Shown here: positions 23,141 through 36,590 of the stretch, in pieces
Position numbering within the stretch: position 1 is the first letter of the stretch
How the letters are laid out: every line of letters begins with the position of its first letter
Source: Sclerodactyla briareus
Taxonomy: Eukaryota > Echinodermata > Holothuroidea > Dendrochirotida > Sclerodactylidae
DNA: 64,000 bases
Assembly: GCA_026419785.1 (NCBI GenBank)
Contig: JAODTK010003399.1
Coordinates: 144,974 to 208,973, forward strand
Direction: 5' to 3'
The notes under the pieces: model-generated
What the model was told of the DNA's origin: nothing
What the model saw: the letters and a program-made list of their open reading frames with translations, nothing else
Databases searched by the model: none
Program-made: the position numbers and the translations under genes

Positions 23141-23810
23141 ACATTGTGTTGAGGTTGAGGTTGACATGTCTAAGCTGGTCAAGTCTCTCACATTTTCCGA
23201 CCAGTTCCTCCTATGTTGTCCACATCTGCATGCATGCGTCCTGCCTCGACGGTACCCTGGCGGATGGTCTTAAGAGGTGGTCTCGCATCGTGACGTGACT
23301 GAACCACGCGAGTTTCCGACACGTCAGTTCCTGTGGTCCCGTCAAGTATCTGATCACTCCCCAAAATACACATTGGTAGTGTGGTCAATGTTCGAGATAT
23401 AGAGCAGCGCTTCTCAAGGGCTTGATCTCGGAAACCTGGATACGTTTTTTTCAGCCACTAGTATCAATATTTCGCAACCATACAGCAGGATGAAGAGGGC
23501 AAGAGTGTTAGGGGAGCCGGAACTTTGTCAGGAAGTTAGTTCTGCTCTTCCGAATTATATTCAGCCCGGACCATCGCTGTTGTATAAGCAATATGTGTTT
23601 CTCTTATTCAGAGTTGCTGCGATATACTCAGACCCTCCTCCAGAAACTCATTTTCCAATGTGATGTTAACATTGAAGCTACGCAAGCTGTTCCCTATCAG
23701 TCTGGATTATTCGAATTCCCCAGTGCTGATTTCTATCATTCTATGAACCCGCTCTGAAAAAAAAACAATGTTGAACTGAGAGTGTTTTGTTATGTTTTAT
23801 CTCGAAATAG

Positions 23811-23984
23811 AATATCGACAGCGATCCTGGTCTGGCAGTTGAACGTCAGTGTGTTTTCTGGAAATACAACGAGGCCACCAAGAGACTGGAGTGGGCAACA
23901 GATGGCTGCGAAGAAATATCAACCCCAAACGACACTCACGTGATCTGCTCATGTAACCACCTCACCTCATTTGCAGTCCTCGTG
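23811..23984 (+). CDS. Adhesion GPCR exon: GPS autoproteolysis motif
   Basis: The GPS is the cleavage site where adhesion GPCRs cut themselves in the ER into an extracellular fragment and a membrane fragment that stay associated. Seen: acceptor CTCGAAATAG, 58 codons in phase 0, containing ERQCVFWKYNEATKRLEWA, DGCEEI, THVICSCNHLTSFAVLV, donor GTACGG at 23985. All four cysteines and both tryptophans of the motif are present. Cleavage is expected between Leu and Thr of CNHLT (after base 23963); HLT is the canonical cleavable triplet, so this copy should be competent. It is the most certain exon in the window. Confidence 0.95.
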
Positions 23985-24593
23985 GTACGGACTTTTTGTA
24001 ATTCAATGATGAATAAATACAGGAATATACACTCTATGGTACCCTGGTGGATGCAAGTGTACAGATAAGGAACAATACGTCCTCTGTATCGATTATGTAG
24101 ATTGAATAAGAAAAGAACAAGGCGGGTAAAACTGTAAACCCACGTTTCTGGTGCGTTAGTAAAATGAGACTTAACAACACGAATTCACATAATGTTCACA
24201 TAATGTCCCTAATAGCTAGAACGTTACGACAAATTTAGACGCTCTGGACGCCAATTTACAACAGGTCAGAGAGATACATTTGAAAATAAATTGGTTAAAT
24301 CCAGTCGAAATTATTTAGTTTTCTTCTGGCACTGGCCATTAGTTTAATATCCCCCGAACGTAAACACTGATATATGAACATCTCACCAAACGTTTGTTAA
24401 AACTCAACTATGATATAAAAATGTAGATATGAGCCCTACGCAGGAATGATTCATTACAATGGACTAAGCAAGTTCAAGGGAATCAAATTTGAAGGTCACA
24501 TTTGTGGAAACACAAGATCTAATAACGCTTCATGTATATGCTCAATCATCCCGTACCATCCAATCACCGTTGATATACTTCTCTTATCTACAG

Positions 24594-24703
24594 AAAATTG
24601 AAGAATACTCACCTAACCATGTTCTTGATGTCATCACTACAATTGGATGTATCGTTTCCATTGTCGGTCTCACCTTCTGTGTCATTGTCAGCATTTCAAT
24701 CAA
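24594..24703 (+). CDS. Adhesion GPCR exon: transmembrane helix 1
   Basis: Seen: acceptor CTTATCTACAG ending at 24593. The open frame KIEEYSPNHVLDVITTIGCI, then a hydrophobic VSIVGLTFCVIVSISIK, matches the TM1 entry of family-B2 receptors (...L..IT.IGC.iSi..L...i). The donor is AA/GTAAGA at 24704 in phase 2. The next exon supplies the missing base at 32437. The intron to TM2 is 7.7 kb and holds the large satellite. Confidence 0.9.
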
Positions 24704-26109
24704 GTAAGATTATACCTCCATTTCATTCAAACACATATCTCGTCGAGTCCATCAGCATAGAAATGCCTTTACCTTCGAACGATATTTTGGTCTCGTCTAT
24801 AATCCGTAATTGTAAACATGGAAGAGTCGAGCTATTATAAAGGAATCAAGGACGCCGACTTTGTTCCATTTAGACCAGATGAGGCTTGCACGAAATTAAA
24901 GTAACAATAGGAATATGTTGGGTTATATCTACTAATTCAAAGTAGTGAACGACAACATGAACGGGTCTGTTATGTCAAGTGGGCTCTTATAGGGGAACCA
25001 AAACGACTGAGTATAAATTATAGGCTGAAAATTTTTGGCTTGGTGGCCTATATCAACGATGCTTGAAAACTCAATTTCGCTCAATTCTTCGACCGGTAAT
25101 TCAGGATGGGGATGTGTGATGAAGTGTGGTACATTTTAGGATGGGTTCGTGACTATTGGAAGCGGCGGGTTAATATGGCTAGGTGCCTTCTCATGAGTGA
25201 TTTACTGAAAAATAAACCTGGTAAGTAAGTGTATTTGAAGAGTAAGGTAAAGTCACGAGTCAGAACCGTAAGGTCCACACGTTTTCCATTCAGTGTGGGA
25301 AGTACCAGCGACCGTAACCACTGAGTCAGCCGACTGCAGGCAAGGCTAATTGATGAGGATCACTTTAGCAAAATTCATCACTCATAAGTGACTGTGTGGT
25401 CAAAGCAGATAGATGAATGAAGTGGCAGTTCTTTGAATCGGACGACCAAATCATCAACATCATCAACAAATGTGAAACAAAATCTTTTTGGGGGTATATG
25501 TGTGGGGATAAAGAAGTGCATACAGCCCATATATTGTCCAATTGCATCCCTCATACCCTGGACAGGTGAGTCATTGTAGGTACATTCATTGTCCAATAGC
25601 AAGGTGTCTCACATGTTGGTAATTGTACCATTAGTCGTTAATCCCTAATGTGACTAAGGGTAAGTCATTGCCAGTCAATCGTTTCAAGTTGTTACAGAGA
25701 GTAGACTGTGGTCTTTCAAAGTGACTGTGGGTGTATCAATTTTCATTATTTTTCAGGCACAAAAGTGACTGAGGGGTGCATCATTTTGTTGACCCACCTA
25801 AGTGCACTGACTCACCTTGTCTGGGGTACAAGGGGTGGGTCATGCAATTGACACGTGAAAACTGTTTAAAATACTTGTATCAATAGCCATTTTACCAGTC
25901 TATCTAATGTCTTATTGCTTTTTTAGGTCAAACTTTTCACAAGGCTTTCAAATAACATATTCTCTCCTACATTGGTGGGGGTGGGGAATGTCTCTCTATA
26001 TGGCCCACCCCATGCAGCACCTCCCATAACATATTATAATAATAATAAGCTGGCTGCATATAATATACTAAATATATATAGAACAGACAAGATCTTTGCA
26101 ATTTTCTAG

Positions 26110-26155
<46 letters not shown>

Positions 26156-26185
26156 ATATATATAATATATATATATATAATATAT

Positions 26186-26241
<56 letters not shown>

Positions 26242-27198
26242 GCCCTTTTGGGACATTTTTCTGAATTATTTGGCTCAGTTAATGTTTTGATCCATTTGAC
26301 TTCTGGCTGGCCAATTGTTGGAAATGTTATTATCCCGCCCGCAATCACTTTTTCCCAAATAGTCACATCATGTGGACTTGTTCAACACCAAATAGAGAGG
26401 CACTGGGGAAGAAGAGAGATACTTTATAGACTCGAACCCCTGCCCATTTCTGCCTGGGGTACACGGTAATGCCCTCACTTTTTGCTCAATAGAAAAAATG
26501 AACAAATGTTGTGCACCTTTCCCACTTTCAAAAGCTTCTCTTGACCCTTGCTTTCTTCTTCCTCCCAAGTCACTACCCTCTCACTGCTTCTACAACAAAT
26601 ACACCACACCACAGTTATCCCCGCATCGGGCTTGTCTATGAATCACCGTTAATAATACCCAATGGTCAGTCCTGCCTGTAAAAGTTTTACATCCTGGAAG
26701 TGTGCTTTTTGCATTCCCAATAGGGAAGTTTTAACTTTAAATGTAAACAATCAGTTAATAAGTAGACTGAGTGCACACAGAGAATAATTGGATTACCCAC
26801 TCTCAATCCTCTGAGCATTGCCAGTGTCAGTTACCATTCCACACTTAATTTCTGACAGGCAGTCGAAGTTTATTTGTGTTTACTTTGCAGTCTCAACACA
26901 CCAAACTTGAGAGATTAAATTCTTTTGAGGATTGGGAATTTTGACCAGCCAAACTAAAGGCTTATTATAGTATACACACACAATGTGACAGTGTTGTAGA
27001 GGATTATGGCTGGGCCACATAGGTGTTCTAATTGAATTCAGCAGGACATTTCCTGGTGTGCATTTCTGCTGTAATAACTAGTTTAAATGGGATCATACCG
27101 GTTTTTTAATTAATGAAAGACAACAAAACTGGCATTCCCCCCTCGAGTAGTAAATAAAATATTACGCCTATGGAAAAATTGCCAGTTTGTCTCCCCCT
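24704..27198. other. First part of the TM1-TM2 intron
   Basis: No gene or named element recognised. It contains a long AT array with small interruptions at 26115-26236. A short inverted repeat (AAAACTGGCA ... TGCCAGTTT, about 27125-27189) sits immediately before the satellite. Confidence 0.5.
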
Positions 27199-30100
27199 GA
27201 GAGGAAGTATACGCAAGAAGAGGCGTTTCTGCCTTGCAATTAAATTTAAATTGAATTTGTCAATAAATGCAGTGATGCAGGCTTCAAATAGGCTACATTT
27301 TTCAATTTTCATAAGCTGCCTATGAAACCTGGGGGGGGGGGTGCATGCAAGACCAAAATTACCACCCCACCCGTAGCAACACCACTACTGATCAGGAGGT
27401 ACATATAGGCTGGTCACTGGTGCTAGTCCAATATTCAGACAAATCAGGAATAATAATAAATGACAATTCAAGAATTGTACTGTCTTCACTGGGGGAATAC
27501 TTGTATTGGGGAAGGGGGGAGGGGGGAGTGGAAGCAACCCAGATTTTATGCAGAGGGCAACACAACACTTTGGTGGTCGAAAATATAACACTAAATGAGA
27601 GGAAGTATACGCAAGAAGAGGCGTTTCTGCCTTGCAATTAAATTTAAATTGAATTTGTCAATAAATGCAGTGATGCAGGCTTCAAATAGGCTACATTTTT
27701 CAATTTTCATAAGCTGCCTATGAAACCTGGGGGGGGGTGCATGCAAGACCAAAATTACCACCCCACCCGTAGCAACACCACTACTGATCAGGAGGTACAT
27801 ATAGGCTGGTCACTGGTGCTAGTCCAATATTCAGACAAATCAGGAATAATAATAAATGACAATTCAAGAATTGTACTGTCTTCACTGGGGGAATACTTGT
27901 ATTGGGGAAGGGGGGAGGGGGGAGTGGAAGCAACCCAGGTTTTATGCAGAGGGCAACACAACACTTTGGTGGTCGAAAATATAACACTAAATGAGAGGAA
28001 GTATACGCAAGAAGAGGCGTTTCTGCCTTGCAATTAAATTTAAATTGAATTTGTCAATAAATGCAGTGATGCAGGCTTCAAATAGGCTACATTTTTCAAT
28101 TTTCATAAGCTGCCTATGAAACCTGGGGGGGGGTGCATTGCAAGACCAAAATTACCACCCCACCCGTAGCAACACCACTACTGATCAGGAGGTACATATA
28201 GGCTGGTCACTGGTGCTAGTCCAATATTCAGACAAATCAGGAATAATAATAAAATGACAATTCAACAATTTGTACTGTCTTCACTGGGGGAATACTTGTA
28301 TTGGGGAAGGGGGGAGGGGGGGGGAGGGGAAGCAACCCAGATTTTATGCAGGGGCAAACACAACACTTTGGTGGTCGAAAATATAACACTAAATGAGAGG
28401 AAGTATACGCAAGAAGAGGCGTTTCTGCCTTGCAATTAAATTTAAATTGAATTTGTCAATAAATGCAGTGATGCAGGCTTCAAATAGGCTACATTTTTCA
28501 ATTTTCATAAGCTGCCTATGAAACCTGGGGGGGGGGGGGGTGCATGCAAGACCAAAATTACCACCCCACCCGTAGCAACACCACTACTGATCAGGAGGTA
28601 CATATAGGCTGGTCACTGGTGCTAGTCCAATATTCAGACAAATCAGGAATAATAATAAAATGACAATTCAACAATTTGTACTGTCTTCACTGGGGGAATA
28701 CTTGTATTGGGGAAGGGGGGAGGGGGGAGTGGAAGCAACCCAGGTTTTATGCAGAGGGCAACACAACACTTTGGTGGTCGAAAATATAACACTAAATGAG
28801 AGGAAGTATACCCAAGAAGAGGCGTTTCTGCCTTGCAATTAAATTTAAATTGAATTTGTCAATAAATGCAGTGATGCAGGCTTCAAATAGGCTACATTTT
28901 TCAATTTTCATAAGCTGCCTATGAAACCTGGGGGGGGGGGTGCATGCAAGACCAAAATTACCACCCCACCCGTAGCAACACTATACTGAGCAGATGGTGC
29001 CCCCGGGGGTACATATAGGCTGGCACTGGTGCTAGTCCAATATTCAGACAAATCAGGAATAATAATAAAATGACAATTCAACAATTTGTACTGTCTTCAC
29101 TGGGGGAATACTTGTATTGGGGAAGGGGGGAGGGGGGAGTGGAAGCAACCCAGATTTTATGCAGAGGGCAACACAACACTTTGGTGGTCGAAAATATAAC
29201 ACTAAATGAGAGGAAGTATACGCAAGAAGAGGCGTTTCTGCCTTGCAATTAAATTTAAATTGAATTTGTCAATAAATGCAGTGATGCAGGCTTCAAATAG
29301 GGCTCACTTTCCAATTTTCATAAGCTGCCTATGAAACCTGGGGGGGGGGGGGGTGCATGCAAGACCAAAATACCACCCCACCCGTAGCAACACCACTACT
29401 GATCAGGAGGTACATATAGGCTGGTCACTGGTGCTAGTCCAATATTCAGACAAATCAGGAATAATAATAAATGACAATTCAAGAATTGTACTGTCTTCAC
29501 TGGGGGAATACTTGTATTGGGGAAGGGGGGAGGGGGGAGTGGAAGCAACCCAGAATTTTTGATACAGAGGGGCAAACACAACACTTTGGTGGTCGAAAAT
29601 ATAACACTAAATGAGAGGAAGTATACGCAAGAAGAGGCGTTTCTGCCTTGCAATTAAATTTAAATTGAATTTGTCAATAAATGCAGTGATGCAGGCTTCA
29701 AATAGGGCTACATTTTCAATTTTCATAAGCTGCCTATGAAACCTGGGGGGGGGTGCATTGCAAGACCAAAATTACCACCCCACCCGTAGCAACACCACTA
29801 CTGATCAGGAGGTACATATAGGCTGGCACTGGTGCTAGTCCAATATTCAGACATATCAGGAATAATAATAAATGACAATTCAACAATTTGTACTGTCTTC
29901 ACTGGGGGAATACTTGTATTGGGGAAGGGGGAGGGGGGAGTGGAAGCAACCCAGATTTTATGCAGAGGGCAACACAACACTTTGGTGGTCGAAAATATAA
30001 CACTAAATGAGAGGAAGTATACGCAAGAAGAGGCGTTTCTGCCTTGCAATTAAATTTAAATTGAATTTGTCAATAAATGCAGTGATGCAGGCTTCAAATA

Positions 30101-31600
30101 GGGCTACATTTTCAATTTTCATAAGCTGCCTATGAAACCTGGGGGGGGGGGGGTGCATGCAAGACCAAAATACCACCCCACCCGTAGCAACACCACTACT
30201 GATCAGGAGGTACATATAGGCTGGTCACTGGTGCTAGTCCAATATTCAGACAAATCAGGAATAATAATAAATGACAATTCAAGAATTGTACTGTCTTCAC
30301 TGGGGGAATACTTGTATTGGGGAAGGGGGAGGGGGGAGTGGAAGCAACCCAGATTTTATGCAGAGGGCAACACAACACTTTGGTGGTCGAAAATATAACA
30401 CTAAATGAGAGGAAGTATACGCAAGAAGAGGCGTTTCTGCCTTGCAATTAAATTTAAATTGAATTTGTCAATAAATGCAGTGATGCAGGCTTCAAATAGG
30501 GCTACATTTTCAATTTTCATAAGCTGCCTATGAAACCTGGGGGGGGGTGCATGCAAGACCAAAATACCACCCCACCCGTAGCAACACCACTACTGATCAG
30601 GAGGTACATATAGGCTGGTCACTGGTGCTAGTCCAATATTCAGACATATCAGGAATAATAATAGAATGACAATTCAAGAATTTGTACTGTCTTCACTGGG
30701 GGAATACTTGTATTGGGGAAGGGGGAGGGGGGAGTGGAAGCAACCCAGATTTTATGCAGAGGGCAACACAACACTTTGGTGGTCGAAAATATAACACTAA
30801 ATGAGAGGAAGTATACGCAAGAAGAGGCGTTTCTGCCTTGCAATTAAATTTAAATTGAATTTGTCAATAAATGCAGTGATGCAGGCTTCAAATAGGGCTA
30901 CATTTTCAATTTTCATAAGCTGCCTATGAAACATGGGGGGGGGGGGGCGCGTGCAAGACCAAAATTGCCGCTCCCCCCGTAGCAACACCACTACTGATCA
31001 GGAGGTACATATAGGCTGGTCACTGGTGCTAGTCCAATATTCAGACATATCAGGAATAATAATAAAATGACAATTCAACAATTTGTACTGTCTTCACTGG
31101 GGGAATACTTGTATTGGGGAAGGGGGAGGGGGGAGTGGAAGCAACCCAGATTTTATGCAGAGGGCAACACAACACTTTGGTGGTCGAAAATATAACACTA
31201 AATGAGAGGAAGTATACGCAAGAAGAGGCGTTTCTGCCTTGCAATTAAATTTAAATTGAATTTGTCAATAAATGCAGTGATGCAGGCTTCAAATAGGGCT
31301 ACATTTTCAATTTCATAAGCTGCCTATGAAACCTGGGGGGGGGGGGGCGCGTGCAAGACCAAAATTGCCGCTCCACCCGTAGCAACACCACTACTGATCA
31401 GGAGGTACATATAGGCTGGTCACTGGTGCTAGTCCAATTCTTAAACATATCAGGAATAAGGAAAAATGACAATTCAAGAATTTGTACTGTCTTCACTGGG
31501 GGAAATATTTGGTGCTAGTCCAATTCTTAAACATATCAGGAATAATAATAGAATGACAATTCAAGAAGTTGTACTGTCTTCACTGGGGGAAATATTTGTT
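27199..31600 (+). repeat. Satellite array, about 11 units of 396-410 bp
   Basis: The landmark GAGGAAGTATACGCAAGAAG occurs at 27201, 27599, 27995, 28397, 28800 (one base changed), 29210, 29615, 30011, 30409, 30805 and 31206, giving periods of 396 to 410. Length differences come mainly from a G-run (7 to about 14 G) and a second purine run. The array ends in two partial units with shared TTCTTAAACATATCAGG (to about 31600). Each unit gives a spurious open frame of 60-105 codons on both strands. The frame differs between units and is broken by the G-run, so I do not call a gene. Confidence 0.97.
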
Positions 31601-31675
31601 TGGTTGGCTATATGCTTGTTCTCACTCTTAAATAAATCGTTGCAGAGATATAAGGATTTTCCTAAGGTGGCCTGG

Positions 31676-31936
31676 AATGACCTTGACCTGATACCAAAAA
31701 ACAATAGGGTTCATCCTCACCATACATGCTACCCACATACTCAATTTGAACTTGATAGATACTCGCGTTCGTTAGATATCGTGCTGACAAGCTTTTTGAA
31801 CTTGCCCTCTCGTGACCTTGAATGACCTTGACCTGATACCAAAAACAATAGGGGTCATCCGCCCCATATGTGCAACCCACATACCTAATTTGAACTTGAT
31901 AGATACTCGCGTTCGTTAGATATCGTGCTGACAAGG
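31676..31936. repeat. Two-copy 145-bp tandem repeat of the TGACCTTGACC type
   Basis: AATGACCTTGACCTGATACC at 31676 and 31821, each followed by AACAATAGG-GTTCATCC-like sequence, TTTGAACTTGATAGATACTC and GCGTTCGTTAGATATCGTGC. This type of repeat is widespread in marine invertebrate genomes. Confidence 0.85.
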
Positions 31937-31941
31937 GGTGT

Positions 31942-32304
<363 letters not shown>

Positions 32305-32436
32305 GCACGGTGCATGAATGCATAGATTCCTGTTGCCTTCGGCAAGGAATCAATAATAAAAGTCAGATATCTAGTCACCAGGACATTCCACCACAGAAGT
32401 GAATGTTCCCGTTCAATTTCTTCTTATATTTTTCAG

Positions 32437-32698
32437 ATCAATCCGCACGAAGCAGCTCACAAAGGTCCACGTCAACCTGAGCATTGCCCTAATCGCCCTC
32501 TATATGACGTTCCTGTAGGGATCGCCGCACTCACATCCTGTGATATGCAAGGTGATCGCTTTCCCTGATCCATTGGTTCTGTCTCTCGTCCATGGCATGG
32601 ATGTCTGTAGAAGCCCTGAACATGTTTGTGCTCCTCTGGCTGAGGAGAGGTCCTGCTTTAATCTTTGAATTCCTCTTGGGATCGTGGTTTGCCTTGGG
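32437..32698 (+). pseudogene. Adhesion GPCR exon: TM2-TM4, with in-frame stop and indels
   Basis: Seen: acceptor TATTTTTCAG, and one base completes the phase-2 codon from TM1. Then SIRTKQLTKVHVNLSIALIA and LYMTFL (TM2), and a TAG at 32516. A frame change gives GIAALTS, the first frame returns with HPVICKVIAF (the conserved TM3 Cys), and a third frame gives IHWFCLSSMAWMSVEALNMF, VLLW and FEFLLGSWFALG (TM3-TM4). A good donor, GTGAGT, follows at 32699. The motifs HW..L..MAWM..EALNMF leave no doubt about the family. Three length errors fall within about 50 bases. They may be real, making this a dead receptor or one whose GAIN/GPS part is secreted, or consensus errors in the assembly. TM5-TM7 were not found downstream. 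Confidence 0.85.
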
Positions 32699-33089
32699 GT
32701 GAGTCCGATAAGAAATTCCGAGAGGAGAACATTTTGGAGATCCCTGTACATTTTGCGGAATAGCCTTTCTCCAACGTGACCGCAAGCTGCTGCCCCGGTA
32801 GATAGTTTCTCTCAGAAGTGGAATGGCCAGTGCGTGTACAAGCAAGAACGATTACTGGGTCCTCGTTATATGCTGGGTATGGGGCTGGGACGAACTGTAA
32901 CCGGAAAGGATTGGGTCAATTATTGTGGTAGTTTGAGTTCCCGATATTTCGTTGGTAACTCGGCCCAGGTCAAGATGATTCTTTCCACTTGAGAAAGCAA
33001 TAGACTGGGCAATTGTACTCGGAACCCAAACCAGTAAGATTACCGTCAATCTTACCACGTTCATTCAGGATCAGTAATCTAGCAGTGTG

Positions 33090-33241
33090 TATTCTCGAGA
33101 CCGGTGCCATCCGAGCACCACCGAGACAGAGACCAGGAATGTGTCGCAGCCTGCAACCGAAGCAGCTTGACCGAGACCAGGAGCACAACTTAGAGACCTA
33201 GACCAGCATGGTCCGAGACCGAGAATCGAAACCGAGACTGA
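33090..33241. repeat. (CCGAGA)n-type hexamer element
   Basis: Degenerate CCGAGACC phrases: CTCGAGACCGGTGCC at the left, TGACCGAGACCAGGA in the middle, GTCCGAGACCGAGAATCG at the right. Same hexamer family as 36470-36590. Confidence 0.6.
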
Positions 33242-34113
33242 ATGTATATAGTGGTGTATAGGGCAACAATTCCGAACTGTATTGTAGGCCTATTCACAAC
33301 CCACATGCTCTATTTTTTTGACATGATAGACAACATCTATTCATTGATACATTTGCTTTTCCTACGATCTGCACACAAGTCAACACTTCTTCTTCCCGAT
33401 CGTTCTCCACTATCGACGAGGAATAGGTCTAACCACTGAGCATAACTCAAGGGTGCGTGCTTGTGAGATGCACGCCCCCGCCCATTCCCGTCAGCCCCCA
33501 AAATTTATCAGTGATGCCATGAACCAAAGTACACACCCCTCATCACATTCAACACTACTGAATATGGCTCCGATACACAGTAACAAATGCCACTGCCACC
33601 TCTTCACTTGGTCTACCTCTTATCTTGGCCTGAAGCATTCTTTCTCCATCCTTCATGAAAGCATCAGTAATACTACGGCTTCCTCAACCAGGAAATGATG
33701 ATCATTCTCTCCTCAGTCCCTGCTGTAGTCTGTATTCCAATTAGCTTCTTAGGTCGTACCCCCCTCCCACCCCAGGACACCCGCTTGCCTTATGCTTTAT
33801 GTTGCCAGGTGGGGGCGATATCGTGTCTCCATCCATAGCCCCCATTTCTAAATTCCAAAATCATACCAATAACTTGACCCCTTCAAATGCATTACTATCA
33901 GCTTTTGTCCTATGATCGGGTGACCAATTTCATATACCATGTTGTACTATAACGTTTGTCAAAATGAGAATTTAGTGTATGGCCAGGTTTTCCTACTTGT
34001 GGACCCTTGCAAATACCAGGTGGTCATTTTTCAACTAATCAACAGCTAGCAAATACCTCCTGGAAAAACAATGCACTACTGGGGCTAGGCCTAGTACTAC
34101 TACTACTTCGTAG
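33242..34113. other. No feature recognised
   Basis: Searched by eye for TM5-TM7 exons and known mobile-element motifs; none seen. Confidence 0.4.
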
Positions 34114-34190
34114 CAGTGCTGGGAGGTACTCAAGTCCGGACTCGGACTCAAGTCCGGACTCAAAGACTTATGACCCCGGACTCAAATCAA
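34114..34190. repeat. (CCGAGT)n-type hexamer element, palindromic
   Basis: AGTGCTGGGAGGTACTCAAG, then AAGTCCGGACTCGGACTC phrases in both orientations. The element starts with the same AGTGCTGGG border phrase as the inverted right end of 18617-18790. Confidence 0.65.
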
Positions 34191-35449
34191 TTGCATGTGG
34201 AAATGTTGTGTTAGAGAATAGGGTGGGTGATAGGGTTAGCAGAGTAACTTGGAGGTAAGAGCACAGGCCAGGGGACTCATTCAGATGAGGTTGGAAGGTT
34301 ACCAGGGAGAATGGAGCTAGTATTATAATGACTGAGATGGTTATGTTTGTATGTGCAATGTATGGACTGGAAGTGAATATAAAACTTTAAGCTGTGTAAG
34401 GTCCATGTTGTGGTCAAACTGTGTGAAACGCATTTTGGCGCAAGACCCACATTGCATATCCCCTCACTCCCCACTCATTCGCACACTCACTATAATGGGG
34501 ACGGTGCCTGGAAGGCACTAGACGCATCCACCAGCCATCTCTGAACAAGAGACCAGCTGGACCCAACCCCACATTAACCACGGGGGGAACATGCCATACA
34601 GAGCTACGGGGTGGTGGGGTGACCCTGCGAGCGGTCCCAACCTTTAATGAAGGGACACGTCCAACGGATCGTCTTGATGGGAGGTGTGTCATTATTAGTT
34701 ATAGATGGACTAATGGGGTTGCAGTCAGTTGTACCATAACTTCCAATATGCTCAGCATTATGGAAAGCACGTAGGATACTGCAGAGGAAGGAACCATATC
34801 ATTATCTCAATTAACGAAGAATGTGATTGCATCTGGTAGTGAATACGAAGCGAAATAAAGCTAATTAACTTGTAAATCGAATAAGAGAGGAGCACAACGT
34901 TTTAAATTTTGACATGCTGAAGCACACAATTTTGGAACATCATTCTACATCTTTACCACTCATCCGTAGGAAGGAAAAGGCGCTGTCGAGTTAATAGGCC
35001 CTTTGGTACAGGCCCTTTGGTACCAGAGCAGGCAGGGCTTGGAAGTCTGCTTGGAAGTTGTACCAGGGTAGGGGCAGGGGTCAGAGCTAATAGACAGAAC
35101 CCAGGGTTAGCTAGGCCCAGGTGTATGTACCTGATAGGAAGTGTGGTTAATGATCGTCCAACTGGAAATTTGCCGAACGTGCCAAATGTTTGTGTATGCA
35201 TTTGTATTGCAAACACTTTTGCATATGCCCTACTCTAAACAGGTTTACCGAGATGAACAACTCATGCTCAACAGCACCTATAGTGTCAAAGTGATTGTAA
35301 ACACTGGTTTTGAGGATTGGTGTCAGTGTCAGTTGTCAGTATCGAGAGCTATGGTTTTCCAGTGTCCATTACAAAACTGATTGAACTGGATGAATGTTCA
35401 TCTGAAGTTATCATTTTACGGTGCAGTAATATCCGAATGGGCAAAAAAC
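34191..35449. other. Unassigned, locally GC-rich
   Basis: 34430-34690 is GC-rich with a 92-codon minus-strand frame that I do not recognise. 34990-35110 carries repeated GGCCCTTTGGTAC phrases. Probably old mobile DNA; no termini found. Confidence 0.35.
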
Positions 35450-35580
35450 CACATGACTCAGGACTCGGGACTCGACTCATGCATTGACTTGGACTCGGAC
35501 TCGGACTCACACTGGACAGGGACTCGGACTCGGCCTCAATGCTCAGACTCGGACTCGGGATCACCCTGAGTGGACTCGCT
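35450..35580. repeat. (CCGAGT)n-type hexamer element
   Basis: GGACTCGGGACTCGACTC at the left, tandem GGACTCGGACTCGGACTC in the middle and GACTCGGACTCGGGATCA at the right. Confidence 0.7.
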
Positions 35581-36469
35581 TACAGCACGCTTCGTAGGCC
35601 TCAATGCTATAAGTTCTTTAAAAAACTTCAGTGATGACACGCATAACTACTTCATGACATAGTAGCAATAAGCATCCAAGGTACATATAAATAAGTGTAC
35701 TGAGAGAAAATCCTCATTCAGGGACGGTGCAGCCAATGTCAGTCAACTTTCGCGAACATTGGTACGAATGCATGGGTCTCACCCATCTGGAAAATCGAAA
35801 CAAATTGATGTTCACAGTTCATAACAATGATAATCGATAGTGTTTAGGCTGACTGCAGTTAATAGCATTAATTTGATTACTAATTCTGTTCCCTATTCCC
35901 GACTAAATTAGTAATTGAATCACTAAATATTCACCTCTCCATCTTCCTATCCACGTTATCAGCAGATTCAGATGCCTGATGGAGAGTTTGTATGGGTAGC
36001 ATAAGTAAACGGGATGCCCATGTTGAGGGCTCGGGTTCTTTTTTATTCATTAATTTTTGAAGAATGGTACAGGGTTTCAATGTATTAGGGGTGGATTGAA
36101 AAAGTAGGTGAATAGGCCGAACAATACGGCTTTGAAAATCGTGGAAGCCACACATACTATTCAGGTTTGAACAGACACATAACAAATAGTAGGAGCAATT
36201 GATTGGCTAATGCCCCAATATATCCACGTAAATACAGGCTTCTTGAAATGAAGGCAACCATGGAGCTAGACGAAATGAACCAGTTACAGGGCTTCTGACT
36301 CCTTGCCTACTTTACTGTGACTACTGTGAGTGAATGATAACCAGTTGAAGCTAGCAGCAACAATAATGGGCCCTGGGATGTTTTACGCTGAAATAAAACA
36401 TTTTTCGAAGGAAAGGGAAAAAGACGACACCGATTATTTTTGCTGGTGGAGCGAGACAGGAAGAAGTCC

Positions 36470-36590
36470 GCGACCAGCAGGGTTCGAGACCGAGACCGAG
36501 ATCGAGACCACAGAGTGTCGGGGCCGAGATTTCGAGACCGAGACCAGCAAAAAACTCGTCTCGAGACCGGTCTCGAGACGAGACGGTTAT
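36470..36590. repeat. (CCGAGA)n hexamer element with fold-back end
   Basis: TTCGAGACCGAGACCGAGAT, then ATTTCGAGACCGAGACC, ending in the palindrome CGTCTCGAGACCGGTCTCGA. Confidence 0.7.

Noticed and set aside
27345..31244. Repeated open frames of 60-105 codons on both strands in the satellite units
   Set aside because: They arise because the unit is repeated. The frame is interrupted or displaced by variable G-runs in each unit and shows no domain, splice or codon signal.
32852..33064. Minus-strand frame starting with a signal-peptide-like segment (MNVVRLTVILLVWVPSTIAQ)
   Set aside because: No downstream domain or convincing donor. It overlaps the hexamer-repeat margin and is only one of many short frames.
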